Numbered from the stretch's first letter, positions 1-7,969 are shown. The stretch is DNA of 36,124 bases from Fimenecus sp045594645 (GCA_045594645.1 JAZNYY010000091.1:1-36124), one strand, 5' to 3'. Notes: a model not told the origin generated them from the letters alone. Numbers and translations are program-made.

Positions 1-31
1 TACCCTCTGTCATCAATTTTAATGCGTCCAT
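1..31 (-). CDS. 5' end of a gene, possibly ribosomal protein L19 (partial)
   Basis: Only ten codons are inside the window, reading M-D-A-L-K-L-M-T-E-G. The start is well supported: GGAGG (positions 38-42) lies six bases upstream of the ATG, and a consensus promoter sits about 100 bases further up. Some Clostridia L19 proteins begin with a similar Met-Asp-x-Leu-Lys-Leu segment, and Firmicutes rplS genes often carry a structured leader, so rplS is my best guess. Ten residues cannot prove this. The gene continues beyond the left edge. Confidence 0.4.
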   Translation of the reverse strand, partial: MDALKLMTEG

Positions 32-128
32 AACTAACCTCCGATAAAAATTTTTCAAGTGTTCGTACCGAATGTCAGCAGAGGACCACCCGAGATAATA
101 GTTATTTCATTGCGTACTACCGCAAATG
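32..128 (-). promoter_or_regulatory. Structured 5' leader, candidate ribosomal-protein leader
   Basis: About 97 bases separate the predicted transcription start from the first codon of the left-edge gene, which is long for this genome. A TGCG/CGCA stem flanked by CAT/ATG (around 106-126) is followed by a GC-richer block than the surrounding AT-rich DNA, then an A/T run and the ribosome site. This looks like a folded leader, for example an autogenous ribosomal-protein leader. I could not match it to a specific Rfam family by eye. Confidence 0.35.
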
Positions 129-135
129 CTCAAAT

Positions 136-164
136 ATAATAGCACAAGTCAAGACAAAATGCAA
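136..164 (-). promoter_or_regulatory. Sigma-A-type promoter for the left-edge gene
   Basis: On the minus strand TTGCAT (159-164) and TATTAT (136-141) are separated by exactly 17 bases. Transcription would start near 129 and run left into the leader and the partial gene. Confidence 0.65.
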
Positions 165-187
165 GAGTTTTTTTGATTTTTTTGAAA

Positions 188-427
188 TTAAAGTAAAATT
201 CTTACAATATCGCCCTGCCTGCTCTTGACATTCACAATTTCAAAATCCTTATAATTCTTTGCCATTTTTAAAACGGGCTTTATGTGCTTATATTTGATTT
301 TGAAGAAAAGTTTATGCTTTGTAATCAAAAACAACTTTAACAACCCAAACAAAAATCTATTGAATAATAAACAATTAGGAATTTTAGTGGTTTTAATAAG
401 CGAATTTTTAGGGTAGATTACTTTCAT
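188..427 (-). CDS. Small protein resembling the C-terminal domain of the adjacent HTH regulator
   Basis: A 79-residue Lys-rich ORF whose ATG overlaps the stop of the upstream regulator in an ATGA arrangement, which suggests translational coupling because no strong ribosome site is visible. Its last 18 residues (FEIVNVKSRQGDIVRILL) closely match the regulator's own C-terminus (GEIVNVKTQNNDIVRVVV). The preceding helical stretch aligns loosely as well. It therefore looks like a stand-alone copy of the regulator's effector or oligomerisation domain, or a decaying remnant of a duplication. The central part is AT-rich and of low complexity, so a pseudogene is possible. Function unknown. Confidence 0.45.
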   Translation of the reverse strand: MKVIYPKNSLIKTTKIPNCLLFNRFLFGLLKLFLITKHKLFFKIKYKHIKPVLKMAKNYKDFEIVNVKSRQGDIVRILL

Positions 428-921
428 TTTTCTACGACCACCCGAACAATATCATTGTTTTGAGTTTTAACATTTACGATTTCGCCCAAAGCACCACTTT
501 CAACCATTGTGAAAATAGTTTCAAAATCAACACCGCTTAAATCAATACCCGAAACTACTGATGAAATATTCTTGCCCACATTTATAAGCTCTTTTACTAC
601 GAGATAAGGCAAGCTTACCTTAACAACATCGCCATTTACAGTATCAACATAAACGCGAAGCAAAAGTTCGTTTTGGTTTATCTGCTCAGGCTTTTCAAAT
701 TTAACATTTGACTGAACCTCGTCATTTTTAAAAAGCTCATCAATTGTTATACCATAAAGCTCTGCAATATTAGGTAATGTCATAATATCGGGGCACGCAA
801 TATCATTTTCCCATTTAGAAACTGCTTGTGCGGATACACCAAGTTTTTCAGCAACATAATCCTGCGTAAAGCCAGACTGCTTTCTTAAATCATAAAGTTT
901 TTTGCCGATTGTTTTTTCCAT
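424..921 (-). CDS. XRE-family HTH transcriptional regulator
   Basis: A 165-residue protein with an N-terminal Cro/C1-type helix-turn-helix (about residues 4-60, including TQDYVAEKLGVSAQAVSKWE), then a linker and a C-terminal domain of about 95 residues with a beta-helix-beta pattern ending in EIVNVKTQNNDIVRVVVEK. I chose the ATG at 921 because AAGGAG lies eight bases upstream; the in-frame GTG at 930 has no room for a ribosome site. A perfect TGTAA-N4-TTACA dyad sits just downstream of the predicted promoter, consistent with autoregulation. It lies downstream of ligA but has its own promoter. Its targets are unknown; the coupled downstream ORF repeats its C-terminal domain. Confidence 0.85.
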   Translation of the reverse strand: MEKTIGKKLYDLRKQSGFTQDYVAEKLGVSAQAVSKWENDIACPDIMTLPNIAELYGITIDELFKNDEVQSNVKFEKPEQINQNELLLRVYVDTVNGDVVKVSLPYLVVKELINVGKNISSVVSGIDLSGVDFETIFTMVESGALGEIVNVKTQNNDIVRVVVEK

Positions 922-943
922 CGAGAACACTCCTTAAAAATTT

Positions 944-957
944 TGTAACCGATTACA
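944..957. promoter_or_regulatory. Candidate operator TGTAA-N4-TTACA
   Basis: A perfect inverted repeat with a four-base spacer lies between the predicted -10 box and the start codon of the HTH gene. A second half-site-like TGTTACA occurs just upstream of the -35 box (around 992-998). The position at the transcription start fits repression, most simply by the HTH protein itself. Confidence 0.5.
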
Positions 958-962
958 TTTGC

Positions 963-991
963 ATTGTACGGGGCAAAATTCAAAAAGTAAA
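963..991 (-). promoter_or_regulatory. Promoter of the HTH regulator gene
   Basis: On the minus strand TTTACT (986-991) and TACAAT (963-968) are 17 bases apart. The start site would fall close to the TGTAA-N4-TTACA dyad. Confidence 0.5.
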
Positions 992-1036
992 TGTAACAAC
1001 AGTTGATTTTTTATTTCTAAACCATTGGTTGAGTAA

Positions 1037-3019
1037 TTATTTTATCATTTCTTCAAATTGTTCTTCGTTTATTATGGTAACGCCCAAGTCAGTCGCCTTT
1101 TGAAGCTTTGAGCCTGCTGCCTCACCTGCCAAAACATAGGTAGTTTTCTTTGACACAGATGAAGATGCCTTTCCGCCAAAAGACTCAATAATTTCTTGTG
1201 CTTCTTTTCTGCCATAGGTTGAAAGTGTACCCGTAAGCACAAAGGTCATACCCTCAAAACGATTATCTTTAACCTCACGCTGACTTTCCATATTGAGTCC
1301 GAATTCTTTAAGCTCGGCAACCATCTGCTGTGTTTGTTCAAGTGAGAAGAATTCAACAACGGATTCCGCCATAATTTCACCAAATCCCTCAATTGTGAGG
1401 ATTTCGTCTTTTGTGGCATTCATTACATTATCAAGAGTTTTAAAGTTATCAGCAAGCAATTTTGATGCCTTTTGACCGATATGACGAATACCGAATGCAA
1501 AAATAAGCTTTGACAAATCATTCTGCTTTGATTTTTCAACTGCGTTTCGCATATTATCTGCACTCTTTTTGCCCATACCCTCAAGCTCTGCGATTTTTTC
1601 GTAATCAATGCGGTACAAATCGGCTATTTTACCGATTAAGCCTTTATTGAGTAATGTTTCAAGAACTGCGTCACCAAGCCCCTCAATATCCATTGCATCA
1701 CGAGAGCAGAAATGGATAAGCACTCTGAGAAGCTGTGCGGGACAATCGGGATTATCGCAACGAATTGCCGCTTCACCATCTTCACGATGTACAGGCGAAT
1801 TACAGGACGGGCAGAATTTCGGCATTTCGTAAGGAATGGTGTTTTCTTCGTGCTTAACAACCGAAAGCACCTCGGGGATAATATCACCCGCTTTACGAAT
1901 GATAACTGTGTCGCCAATTCTTATCCCTTTTTCTTTAATGAAATCCTCATTATGAAGAGTTGCACGGCTTACAGTTGAGCCTGCTACCAACACGGGTTCA
2001 AAAACGGCTGTAGGAGTAAGAACACCTGTTCTGCCCACATTGATTTCAATATCAATAAGCGTTGTTTCTTTCTCTTCGGGAGGATATTTATAAGCTAATG
2101 CCCATTTAGGAAATTTTGCGGTACTGCCGATGGTTTCACGATGTGTGAAATTATCCACTTTAATAACCGCGCCGTCAATATCAAAGGGCAAAGTATAACG
2201 GATGTCACCAATACGCTGAATTTCACCGAGGACATCGTTGATATTATTAAATTTATTGAAGAACGGAACTGTTTTAAATCCAAGTTCTTTAAGAAATTCA
2301 AGAGATTGGTAATGCCCTGTTATTTCTGCACCCTCAACTTGCTGAATATTGAAAACAAAAATATCAAGCTTGCGTTCAGCAGTGATTTTTGGATTTTTCT
2401 GTCGCAGGCTTCCTGCAGCGGCATTACGGGGATTTTTAAAGGGCTTCTCGCCTTTTAATTCTTGTTTTTCAACGATTTCATAGAAAGAGTCACGAGGCAT
2501 ATACACCTCACCGCGAACCTCAATAAACGGAATATCTTTTTTAAGTCTTAAGGGAATTGATTTTACTGTACGAAGATTTGCGGTGATGTCTTCACCTTTA
2601 ACACCATCACCACGGGTAGAACCGCGTGTAAATACGCCGTTTGCATACTCAAGAGATACTGAAAGTCCGTCAATTTTAGGCTCAACAACAAATTCAATGT
2701 CATTAAAGCTTTCGTGAACACGACGGTCAAAATCACGCACCTCGTCGTGACTAAAAGCGTCTTGAAGACTTTCCATTTTAACGGTGTGAACTACTTCTTC
2801 AAACTGACCATCAGCCTGACCGCCGACACGGTGAGTTGGTGAATCCGGTGCAAGCAATTCGGGATATTCCTTTTCAATTGAGTCGAGCTCACGCATAAGC
2901 ATATCATACTCATAATCTTCAATATCGTTTTCATTTTCAACATAGTAACGATAAATATGATGATTGAGTTCTTTTCGAAGCTCTTCGGCTCTTAATTTTT
3001 TCTGTTCAAAATCGTTCAT
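1037..3019 (-). CDS. ligA: NAD+-dependent DNA ligase LigA
   Basis: A 660-residue protein of normal length for bacterial LigA, which seals nicks during replication and repair using NAD+. The N-terminal Ia region contains the NAD-binding HHxYY-type segment (HHIYRYYV, residues 20-27). The adenylation motif is EPKIDGLS, with catalytic Lys at 115. Next come the OB fold, a four-Cys zinc finger (CPSCNSP...CDNPDCPAQ), helix-hairpin-helix repeats (for example IEGLGDAVLE and IEGFGEIMAE) and a C-terminal BRCT domain (about 585-660, GMTFVLTGTL...). AAGGTGA precedes the ATG. No truncation or motif loss is visible. The HTH gene downstream has its own promoter. Confidence 0.97.
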   Translation of the reverse strand: MNDFEQKKLRAEELRKELNHHIYRYYVENENDIEDYEYDMLMRELDSIEKEYPELLAPDSPTHRVGGQADGQFEEVVHTVKMESLQDAFSHDEVRDFDRRVHESFNDIEFVVEPKIDGLSVSLEYANGVFTRGSTRGDGVKGEDITANLRTVKSIPLRLKKDIPFIEVRGEVYMPRDSFYEIVEKQELKGEKPFKNPRNAAAGSLRQKNPKITAERKLDIFVFNIQQVEGAEITGHYQSLEFLKELGFKTVPFFNKFNNINDVLGEIQRIGDIRYTLPFDIDGAVIKVDNFTHRETIGSTAKFPKWALAYKYPPEEKETTLIDIEINVGRTGVLTPTAVFEPVLVAGSTVSRATLHNEDFIKEKGIRIGDTVIIRKAGDIIPEVLSVVKHEENTIPYEMPKFCPSCNSPVHREDGEAAIRCDNPDCPAQLLRVLIHFCSRDAMDIEGLGDAVLETLLNKGLIGKIADLYRIDYEKIAELEGMGKKSADNMRNAVEKSKQNDLSKLIFAFGIRHIGQKASKLLADNFKTLDNVMNATKDEILTIEGFGEIMAESVVEFFSLEQTQQMVAELKEFGLNMESQREVKDNRFEGMTFVLTGTLSTYGRKEAQEIIESFGGKASSSVSKKTTYVLAGEAAGSKLQKATDLGVTIINEEQFEEMIK

Positions 3020-3056
3020 TACATTTCACCTTATGTGACAAAAAATACTTATACAC

Positions 3057-3130
3057 AAATCACCCTACACACTCATTTTGCCCGATAAAACGGGAATAAT
3101 AGCTAAAGTGAATGCATTAAAGGGTGATTT
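3057..3130 (+). promoter_or_regulatory. Inverted repeat able to bury the ribosome site of the CmpB-like gene
   Basis: AAATCACCCT (3057-3066) is a perfect ten-base complement of AGGGTGATTT (3121-3130), which contains the ribosome site of the downstream gene. Between them lies a small CCCG/CGGG hairpin (3081-3094). If the transcript starts upstream of 3057, the fold would close off translation. No promoter could be placed with confidence, so this remains a candidate. Confidence 0.4.
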
Positions 3131-3131
3131 T

Positions 3132-3527
3132 ATGTCTAACGCAGAAAAATACATTTTACTTTTCTTAATTGGTGGGATTGGCTATGGTGCTATTGAAGTA
3201 GCCTTTCGCGGATTTACGCATTGGTCAATGATTTTGACCGGTGGTGCCGCATTTTTATCGCTTTATTTAATAAACTCTGCTTTTACAGACACATCAATTT
3301 TCATAAAAGCCTTATTGGGAATGTTGGTAATCACAGCACTTGAATTTACAGTAGGAATTGTTGTTAACAAAATCTTTGCTCTTTCTGTATGGGATTACTC
3401 AAATGTTCCCGGAAATTTTATGGGACAAATCTCTTTGCCGTTTTCTGCCTGTTGGTATGGTATATCAATAATAGCGTTTTTAATTTTTGAAAATATTCAC
3501 ATAATTACTGATTTGCAGAAACTCTGA
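3132..3527 (+). CDS. CmpB-like (DUF1113) integral membrane protein
   Basis: A 131-residue protein with about four transmembrane segments. The C-terminal half holds the family hallmark LEFTVGIVV...WDYSNVPGNFMGQISLPFS, matching the pattern of the ABC_trans_CmpB/DUF1113 family, which is annotated as a putative ABC permease but is functionally uncharacterised. I chose the ATG at 3132 because GGGTGA lies just upstream; an in-frame ATG at 3078 would precede the inverted repeat and lacks a ribosome site. The last 23 bases overlap the end of the convergent GH27 gene. It diverges from ligA. Confidence 0.75.
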   Translation: MSNAEKYILLFLIGGIGYGAIEVAFRGFTHWSMILTGGAAFLSLYLINSAFTDTSIFIKALLGMLVITALEFTVGIVVNKIFALSVWDYSNVPGNFMGQISLPFSACWYGISIIAFLIFENIHIITDLQKL

Positions 3528-5232
3528 AAATCTTGACACCGTGAGATACAACAGAAGCAGTAATCTTATCACTAACTGTTTCTTCTGTGTTATCCCAAAG
3601 CTCGCGGATTGTATAGCTTTCTGCCTTAGGAAGTGTAACTGCAACAACATTGTGAATTTCGTTAAGTGATACACTCATATTTGCGGTTACGGGGCCTTTA
3701 TTGAATAAGCAAACTGCAACCTCGTTATTCTCAAGAGGTTTAACAAGAACATCATTAAAACCGTTTGTTTTAATTCTTTCGCATTGAATACCGAGCTTAT
3801 CCTGATTAACTGCAATAACATCTCTATTTGTGAGAATACCGAGAATTTTATTATCCTTGTCAACTGTACCGTCTTCTTTAATAAAGCTACGGATATCGTT
3901 ACCAAGAATAAGGGGGGCTGCCATCATTGACCATAGAGTAAAGTGTGCTTTATTCTCGTCATATGTAAGCTTACCATTGCCAACCTCAAGCATATCGGGG
4001 TCATTGAATGCACCAGGCTGTGCATATTCATTAAGTCTTACATTAACCTCATAAATACCCACAATTGAAGCCCAATTAGCCATAATATCTCCGGTAGTTC
4101 TCCAGATATTACCTGCTTTTCCGCCCCATTTCCAAGGCTTATTCCAACCCCATTCACAGATTGAATAGAGAATTTTCTTTTCTTCACAATTATTCTTTTC
4201 TGCAAAATTCTTGGTTGCTCGCTTAAGCTCTTTACCCATTTTTTCATACTGCATTGCAGCACTGTCCATAGGTGAGCCAACAGGGTTTGTGATTGAAATT
4301 GTATTAACACCTGCATTGAGTTTAATCTTAATCTGTCGTCTGCCCTCACGAGAAAAAGCTTTTTGCTCAGCAATAAGAAAATCATATTTATCTGTTCCGT
4401 TAACGGTAATTACACAGAACTGACCTTTACAAGTATTTTTACGCATTACGAGGGTGAGAACATATTCGCCGTCTTTTTGAATCTCAACATTATTGAATTC
4501 AATTGAGCCCAAGCCACTGCAAAGTCCTTTTACATAGCTTTCACCATTATTTTCTTCAATAACTCTTGCTTCACCTGAAAGCACTGCGTCTTTTGCTTTG
4601 AAAATGAGCTCACCGTCAATTCCATCGCCACCAACGGAAATACTATCAATATAAGGCGCATCGGTAGGGAGCAACACATGATGGCAATAGTCATATTTAA
4701 AATACTCAATTCCCCACTCTGCAAAGGTTTCAGCATCAATTCTTTCGTTATAAAGAGATGCGGGTAAATCCTCGCAGGTAAGAGTACCGTTTGATGAGTA
4801 GATTCCAAGCTTAAGACCTAAATCATTAACCTGTTCAACAAGCCATTTGATACCGTGAGGGAAAGTAGTTAAGTCACCCTGCATTCTACCGTTTTCATCA
4901 CGCATTGATGACTGCCAGCAGTCGTCGATATTAACATAAACATAGCCTGCGTCACTGAGTCCGCTTTCTTTCATTGCCTTTGCAATGCCGAGAATTACAT
5001 TTTCATCAATTTTGTGTCTGAAAAGATTCCAGCTTGACCAACCCATAGGCGGTGTAAGTGCAGCACCGTTATTATACATTTCATCTTTTGTATAATGAAT
5101 TTGAGTTTTTGCAAGTGCTTTTTTCACTTCACAACGGGGACAGATATCTTTTCTCTTTAAATACATCAAGCCACTGCCTACTGCAGCACCTGCGGCGGCA
5201 ATTCCCGATAAAACTGCTAAACCTTTTTTCAT
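3505..5232 (-). CDS. Membrane-anchored GH27 alpha-galactosidase-like enzyme with an inserted domain
   Basis: A 575-residue protein with an N-terminal hydrophobic anchor (residues 5-24), a CPRC pair at 31-34 and a GH27/melibiase catalytic barrel: TPPMGWSSWN at 60-69, FKYDYC with the nucleophile Asp181, WRTTGDI with the acid/base Asp382, PGAFNDPDML at 406-415 and SMMAAPLILGNDIR at 435-448. About 140 residues (191-335) with beta-sandwich character and a carbohydrate-binding-module look are inserted between the nucleophile strand and the rest of the barrel. A C-terminal antiparallel beta domain follows. Retaining alpha-galactosidase or alpha-N-acetylgalactosaminidase activity is likely; substrate unknown. 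A strong terminator ends only 14 bases before the start, so transcription may depend on read-through. Confidence 0.85.
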   Translation of the reverse strand: MKKGLAVLSGIAAAGAAVGSGLMYLKRKDICPRCEVKKALAKTQIHYTKDEMYNNGAALTPPMGWSSWNLFRHKIDENVILGIAKAMKESGLSDAGYVYVNIDDCWQSSMRDENGRMQGDLTTFPHGIKWLVEQVNDLGLKLGIYSSNGTLTCEDLPASLYNERIDAETFAEWGIEYFKYDYCHHVLLPTDAPYIDSISVGGDGIDGELIFKAKDAVLSGEARVIEENNGESYVKGLCSGLGSIEFNNVEIQKDGEYVLTLVMRKNTCKGQFCVITVNGTDKYDFLIAEQKAFSREGRRQIKIKLNAGVNTISITNPVGSPMDSAAMQYEKMGKELKRATKNFAEKNNCEEKKILYSICEWGWNKPWKWGGKAGNIWRTTGDIMANWASIVGIYEVNVRLNEYAQPGAFNDPDMLEVGNGKLTYDENKAHFTLWSMMAAPLILGNDIRSFIKEDGTVDKDNKILGILTNRDVIAVNQDKLGIQCERIKTNGFNDVLVKPLENNEVAVCLFNKGPVTANMSVSLNEIHNVVAVTLPKAESYTIRELWDNTEETVSDKITASVVSHGVKIFRVSANQ

Positions 5233-5246
5233 AATAGTTTACCTCA

Positions 5247-5290
5247 CAAAAAAACAAGTCAGACAATGTGTTTCGCATTATCTGACCTGT
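5247..5290 (-). terminator. Rho-independent terminator after ispH-S1
   Basis: On the minus strand a 15-base-pair stem (5254-5268 with 5276-5290, two G-T pairs) and a seven-base loop are followed by seven T residues (5253 to 5247). The T run ends directly before the GTGAGGT ribosome site of the GH27 gene. Confidence 0.9.
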
Positions 5291-5324
5291 AATATTTGAT
5301 GTTACGGCCTTAATGCCGATTTAA

Positions 5325-7331
5325 TTATTCCTCAACGGGAGCTTCTTCAACAACTTCTTCAGCAGCTACTTCTTCAACTGCAGGCGCTTCTTCTACGGGA
5401 GCTTCAAGAAGTGCTTTGATTGAAAGGCTAACTCTCTTCTTGTCGAAGTCGATTTCCATAATCTTTGCCTTAACAACATCGCCAACCTTAAGAACTTCAG
5501 CAGGTGTGCCGATATGCTTATGAGAAATCTGTGAAATATGAACAAGACCGTCAACGCCGGGGATAATCTGTGCGAATGCACCGAATGATGTAAGGCTTAC
5601 AACCTTGCATTCAACTTCGCTGTCAACGGGATAATCACGCTTAAGGATTTCCCAAGGATTATCTTCAACCTTCTTGTAGCCAAGAGAAATCTTCTTGTTT
5701 TCTCTGTCAAGCTCTTTAACATAAACTTCAACAGTGTCGCCAACCTTAACAACCTCTGAAGGATGCTTGATTCTCTGCCATGAAAGCTCTGAGATATGTA
5801 CCATACCGTCAACGCCACCAAGGTCAACAAATGCGCCATAGTTTGTAAGGCTTCTTACAGTACCTGTGTAAACATTGCCTTCTGCAACATTTGCCCAGAA
5901 TGCATCAGCGATTTCCTTTTTCTTTGAAGCTGCAACCTCACGAATTGAGCCTACAACTTTTCTTCTCTGCTTGTTAACTTCGATAATCTTGTATTCAACA
6001 GTTGTCTTGAGAAGGTCTTCGAGAGAATCGCTTCTTCTCATCTTTGCAAGTGAAGCGGGAACAAATACCTTAACTGAACCACTCTGAACAAATACACCCT
6101 TGTTATCGCCAACGATACCTGTTACAACGCCTTCGCGTACTGTATCATCAGCTTCAAGGTTTTCCCAGATAGCGCCACGGTCATAAAGACGCTTTGAAAG
6201 CTTGATTGTGCCTTCAACATCGTTTGTCTTCATAATGCGAAGCTTGATTTCGTCGCCAACCTTAAGCTCTGCTTTAGGGTCAGCTGAAGGGTCATCACTA
6301 TATTCATCAAAAGAAACATAGCCTGTGTGCTTTCTGCCTGCAATTTCAACCTGAATTTCGGTTGCTGTGAATCCTACAACAGTTCCGACAACATTCTGGT
6401 CAGAGCTCATGCTGTTAAGTGATTCTTCAAGCATCTGCTCAAAGCCTGCGGTCTCCTCCATATTAATTGTGTTTGTGTTTTCAAAATTCTCGGACATAGT
6501 TTTTAGTACCTCCTTAATTATACTATCGGGTGTTGAAGCACCCGCAGTAACGCCTATTGACTGAACATCACAAAAGGCTATGTCCAAAAGCTCTTTTGCC
6601 GTTTCAATCAAATAAGTCGGGCAATTGGGTTCGCACACCGCTTTAAGCTTTGCCGTGTTTGAACTTGTTCTGCCCCCAACAATTATCATCATATCATTTT
6701 TCTGTGATAACAAGAGGGCCTCAGCCTGTCTTTCTTCGGTCGCATTACATATTGTATCAAAAATAATTGCGTTTGTATAGTGTAAATTTATTTTTTTTAC
6801 ACATTTTTTCCACTCTTTTATGCTAAAAGTTGTCTGTGAAACCACAATAAAGGGTTTTTCTTCATTAAAAGTGTGTTGATTTAATATTTCTTCAAGTTCG
6901 TCAACAGAATTAAATACATAGCACTCCCCTGCGCAATAGCTTTTTATTCCCACAACCTCGGGATGTTTTTTATCGCCTGCTATGAGCACGGGAAGATTTT
7001 CATTAGAATTTTTCTGCACGATTTTATGTATTTTCTTAACAAAGGGACAAGTGGCATCGATATAATCAAGCTTATTTTCTTCGCAGTATTCAAGAATATC
7101 GCGTTCAACACCGTGAGTGCGGATAACCACCTTTTTACCCTGAACTGCATCTGCAATATTCTCAATAATATTCACACCACGGCTCTGCAAATCTTCAATG
7201 ACCTGAGGATTATGGATAATAGGACCTAATGTGCAGACATTTACACCGTCATCAACCAAGTCATAAAGCATATTTACAGCTCTGTTCACACCAAAGCAAA
7301 AGCCCGCGGTTTTAGCGAGAGTTATTTGCAT
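5325..7331 (-). CDS. ispH: IspH (HMBPP reductase) fused to ribosomal protein S1
   Basis: A 668-residue bifunctional protein. Residues 1-280 are IspH, the last enzyme of the MEP isoprenoid pathway, with the three [4Fe-4S]-ligand cysteines at 12 (AGFCFGV), 95 (DATCPFV) and 195 (TICNATEER). Four S1 RNA-binding domains follow at about 312-382, 397-465, 484-553 and 570-639, then an acidic Glu/Ala/Val/Pro tail. This fusion is known in Clostridia. I chose ATG 7331 because GGGAGGA lies seven bases upstream; the start overlaps the end of plsC by ten bases, as in a coupled operon. Role: isoprenoid precursor synthesis plus mRNA binding at the ribosome. Confidence 0.95.
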   Translation of the reverse strand: MQITLAKTAGFCFGVNRAVNMLYDLVDDGVNVCTLGPIIHNPQVIEDLQSRGVNIIENIADAVQGKKVVIRTHGVERDILEYCEENKLDYIDATCPFVKKIHKIVQKNSNENLPVLIAGDKKHPEVVGIKSYCAGECYVFNSVDELEEILNQHTFNEEKPFIVVSQTTFSIKEWKKCVKKINLHYTNAIIFDTICNATEERQAEALLLSQKNDMMIIVGGRTSSNTAKLKAVCEPNCPTYLIETAKELLDIAFCDVQSIGVTAGASTPDSIIKEVLKTMSENFENTNTINMEETAGFEQMLEESLNSMSSDQNVVGTVVGFTATEIQVEIAGRKHTGYVSFDEYSDDPSADPKAELKVGDEIKLRIMKTNDVEGTIKLSKRLYDRGAIWENLEADDTVREGVVTGIVGDNKGVFVQSGSVKVFVPASLAKMRRSDSLEDLLKTTVEYKIIEVNKQRRKVVGSIREVAASKKKEIADAFWANVAEGNVYTGTVRSLTNYGAFVDLGGVDGMVHISELSWQRIKHPSEVVKVGDTVEVYVKELDRENKKISLGYKKVEDNPWEILKRDYPVDSEVECKVVSLTSFGAFAQIIPGVDGLVHISQISHKHIGTPAEVLKVGDVVKAKIMEIDFDKKRVSLSIKALLEAPVEEAPAVEEVAAEEVVEEAPVEE

Positions 7332-7969
7332 CTGCACTCCTCCCAAAGCTCTGTAATTTTTTCCATAATCATATTGGCTGCGGCTTTATTTTCTTTTGTT
7401 TTACCGCCGTCAGTAAATCCCATTTCGCTATTTTTGATTGCTTTACCGAATTTTACAACAACTTTTGAGCCTGCTTTGTCCTTATTCTCCATATAAATAC
7501 CTACGGGCACAACATCTGCACCTGTGTATCGTGCAATATAGCCTACACCGGATTTTGCCTTTTGCGGTGTACCGTCATCTGAACGCGTACCCTCAGGGAA
7601 AATACAAAGCACCTCACCGCGACGAATAAGCTCAATTGCATAATTTATCGCAACCATATCGCCTTTTCCTCTGACAATTGGGAAGCCGTTAAGATGAGTC
7701 ATTGCTTTATTAAGAATAGGATTTTCAAAAAGCTCGTATTTTGCTATGTAGTGGTAAAGTCTGTCTGACGCCATTGCAATAAACAATGGGTCAAACTCGC
7801 TTACATGATTGGGTGCTATGATGAATCCGTCATTTCTGTTGAGATTTTCAAGGCCTTCAAACTCAACCTTGTAATAGGTTTTGCAAAGAACTTTACCCAA
7901 CGGACGAATTACATCCATCATTTTGTAATTTTTAAATTTTGTATAATCGAATTTAGGTACGATTGCCAT
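7322..7969 (-). CDS. plsC: 1-acyl-sn-glycerol-3-phosphate acyltransferase
   Basis: A 215-residue PlsC-family enzyme that acylates lysophosphatidic acid to phosphatidic acid at the membrane. The HX4D catalytic motif is HVSEFD at 55-60, and the substrate-binding FPEGTRSDDG begins at residue 124. There is no strong transmembrane segment beyond moderately hydrophobic patches. Its ATG shares a base with the stop of cmk (TAATG), so translation is probably coupled. The order cmk-plsC-ispH/rpsA is common in Clostridia. Confidence 0.92.
   Translation of the reverse strand: MAIVPKFDYTKFKNYKMMDVIRPLGKVLCKTYYKVEFEGLENLNRNDGFIIAPNHVSEFDPLFIAMASDRLYHYIAKYELFENPILNKAMTHLNGFPIVRGKGDMVAINYAIELIRRGEVLCIFPEGTRSDDGTPQKAKSGVGYIARYTGADVVPVGIYMENKDKAGSKVVVKFGKAIKNSEMGFTDGGKTKENKAAANMIMEKITELWEECRCK

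Noticed and set aside
3078..3131. Longer N-terminus of the CmpB-like protein
   Set aside because: The upstream ATG lacks a ribosome site, and the extra residues are not membrane-like, whereas the ATG at 3132 has GGGTGA upstream.
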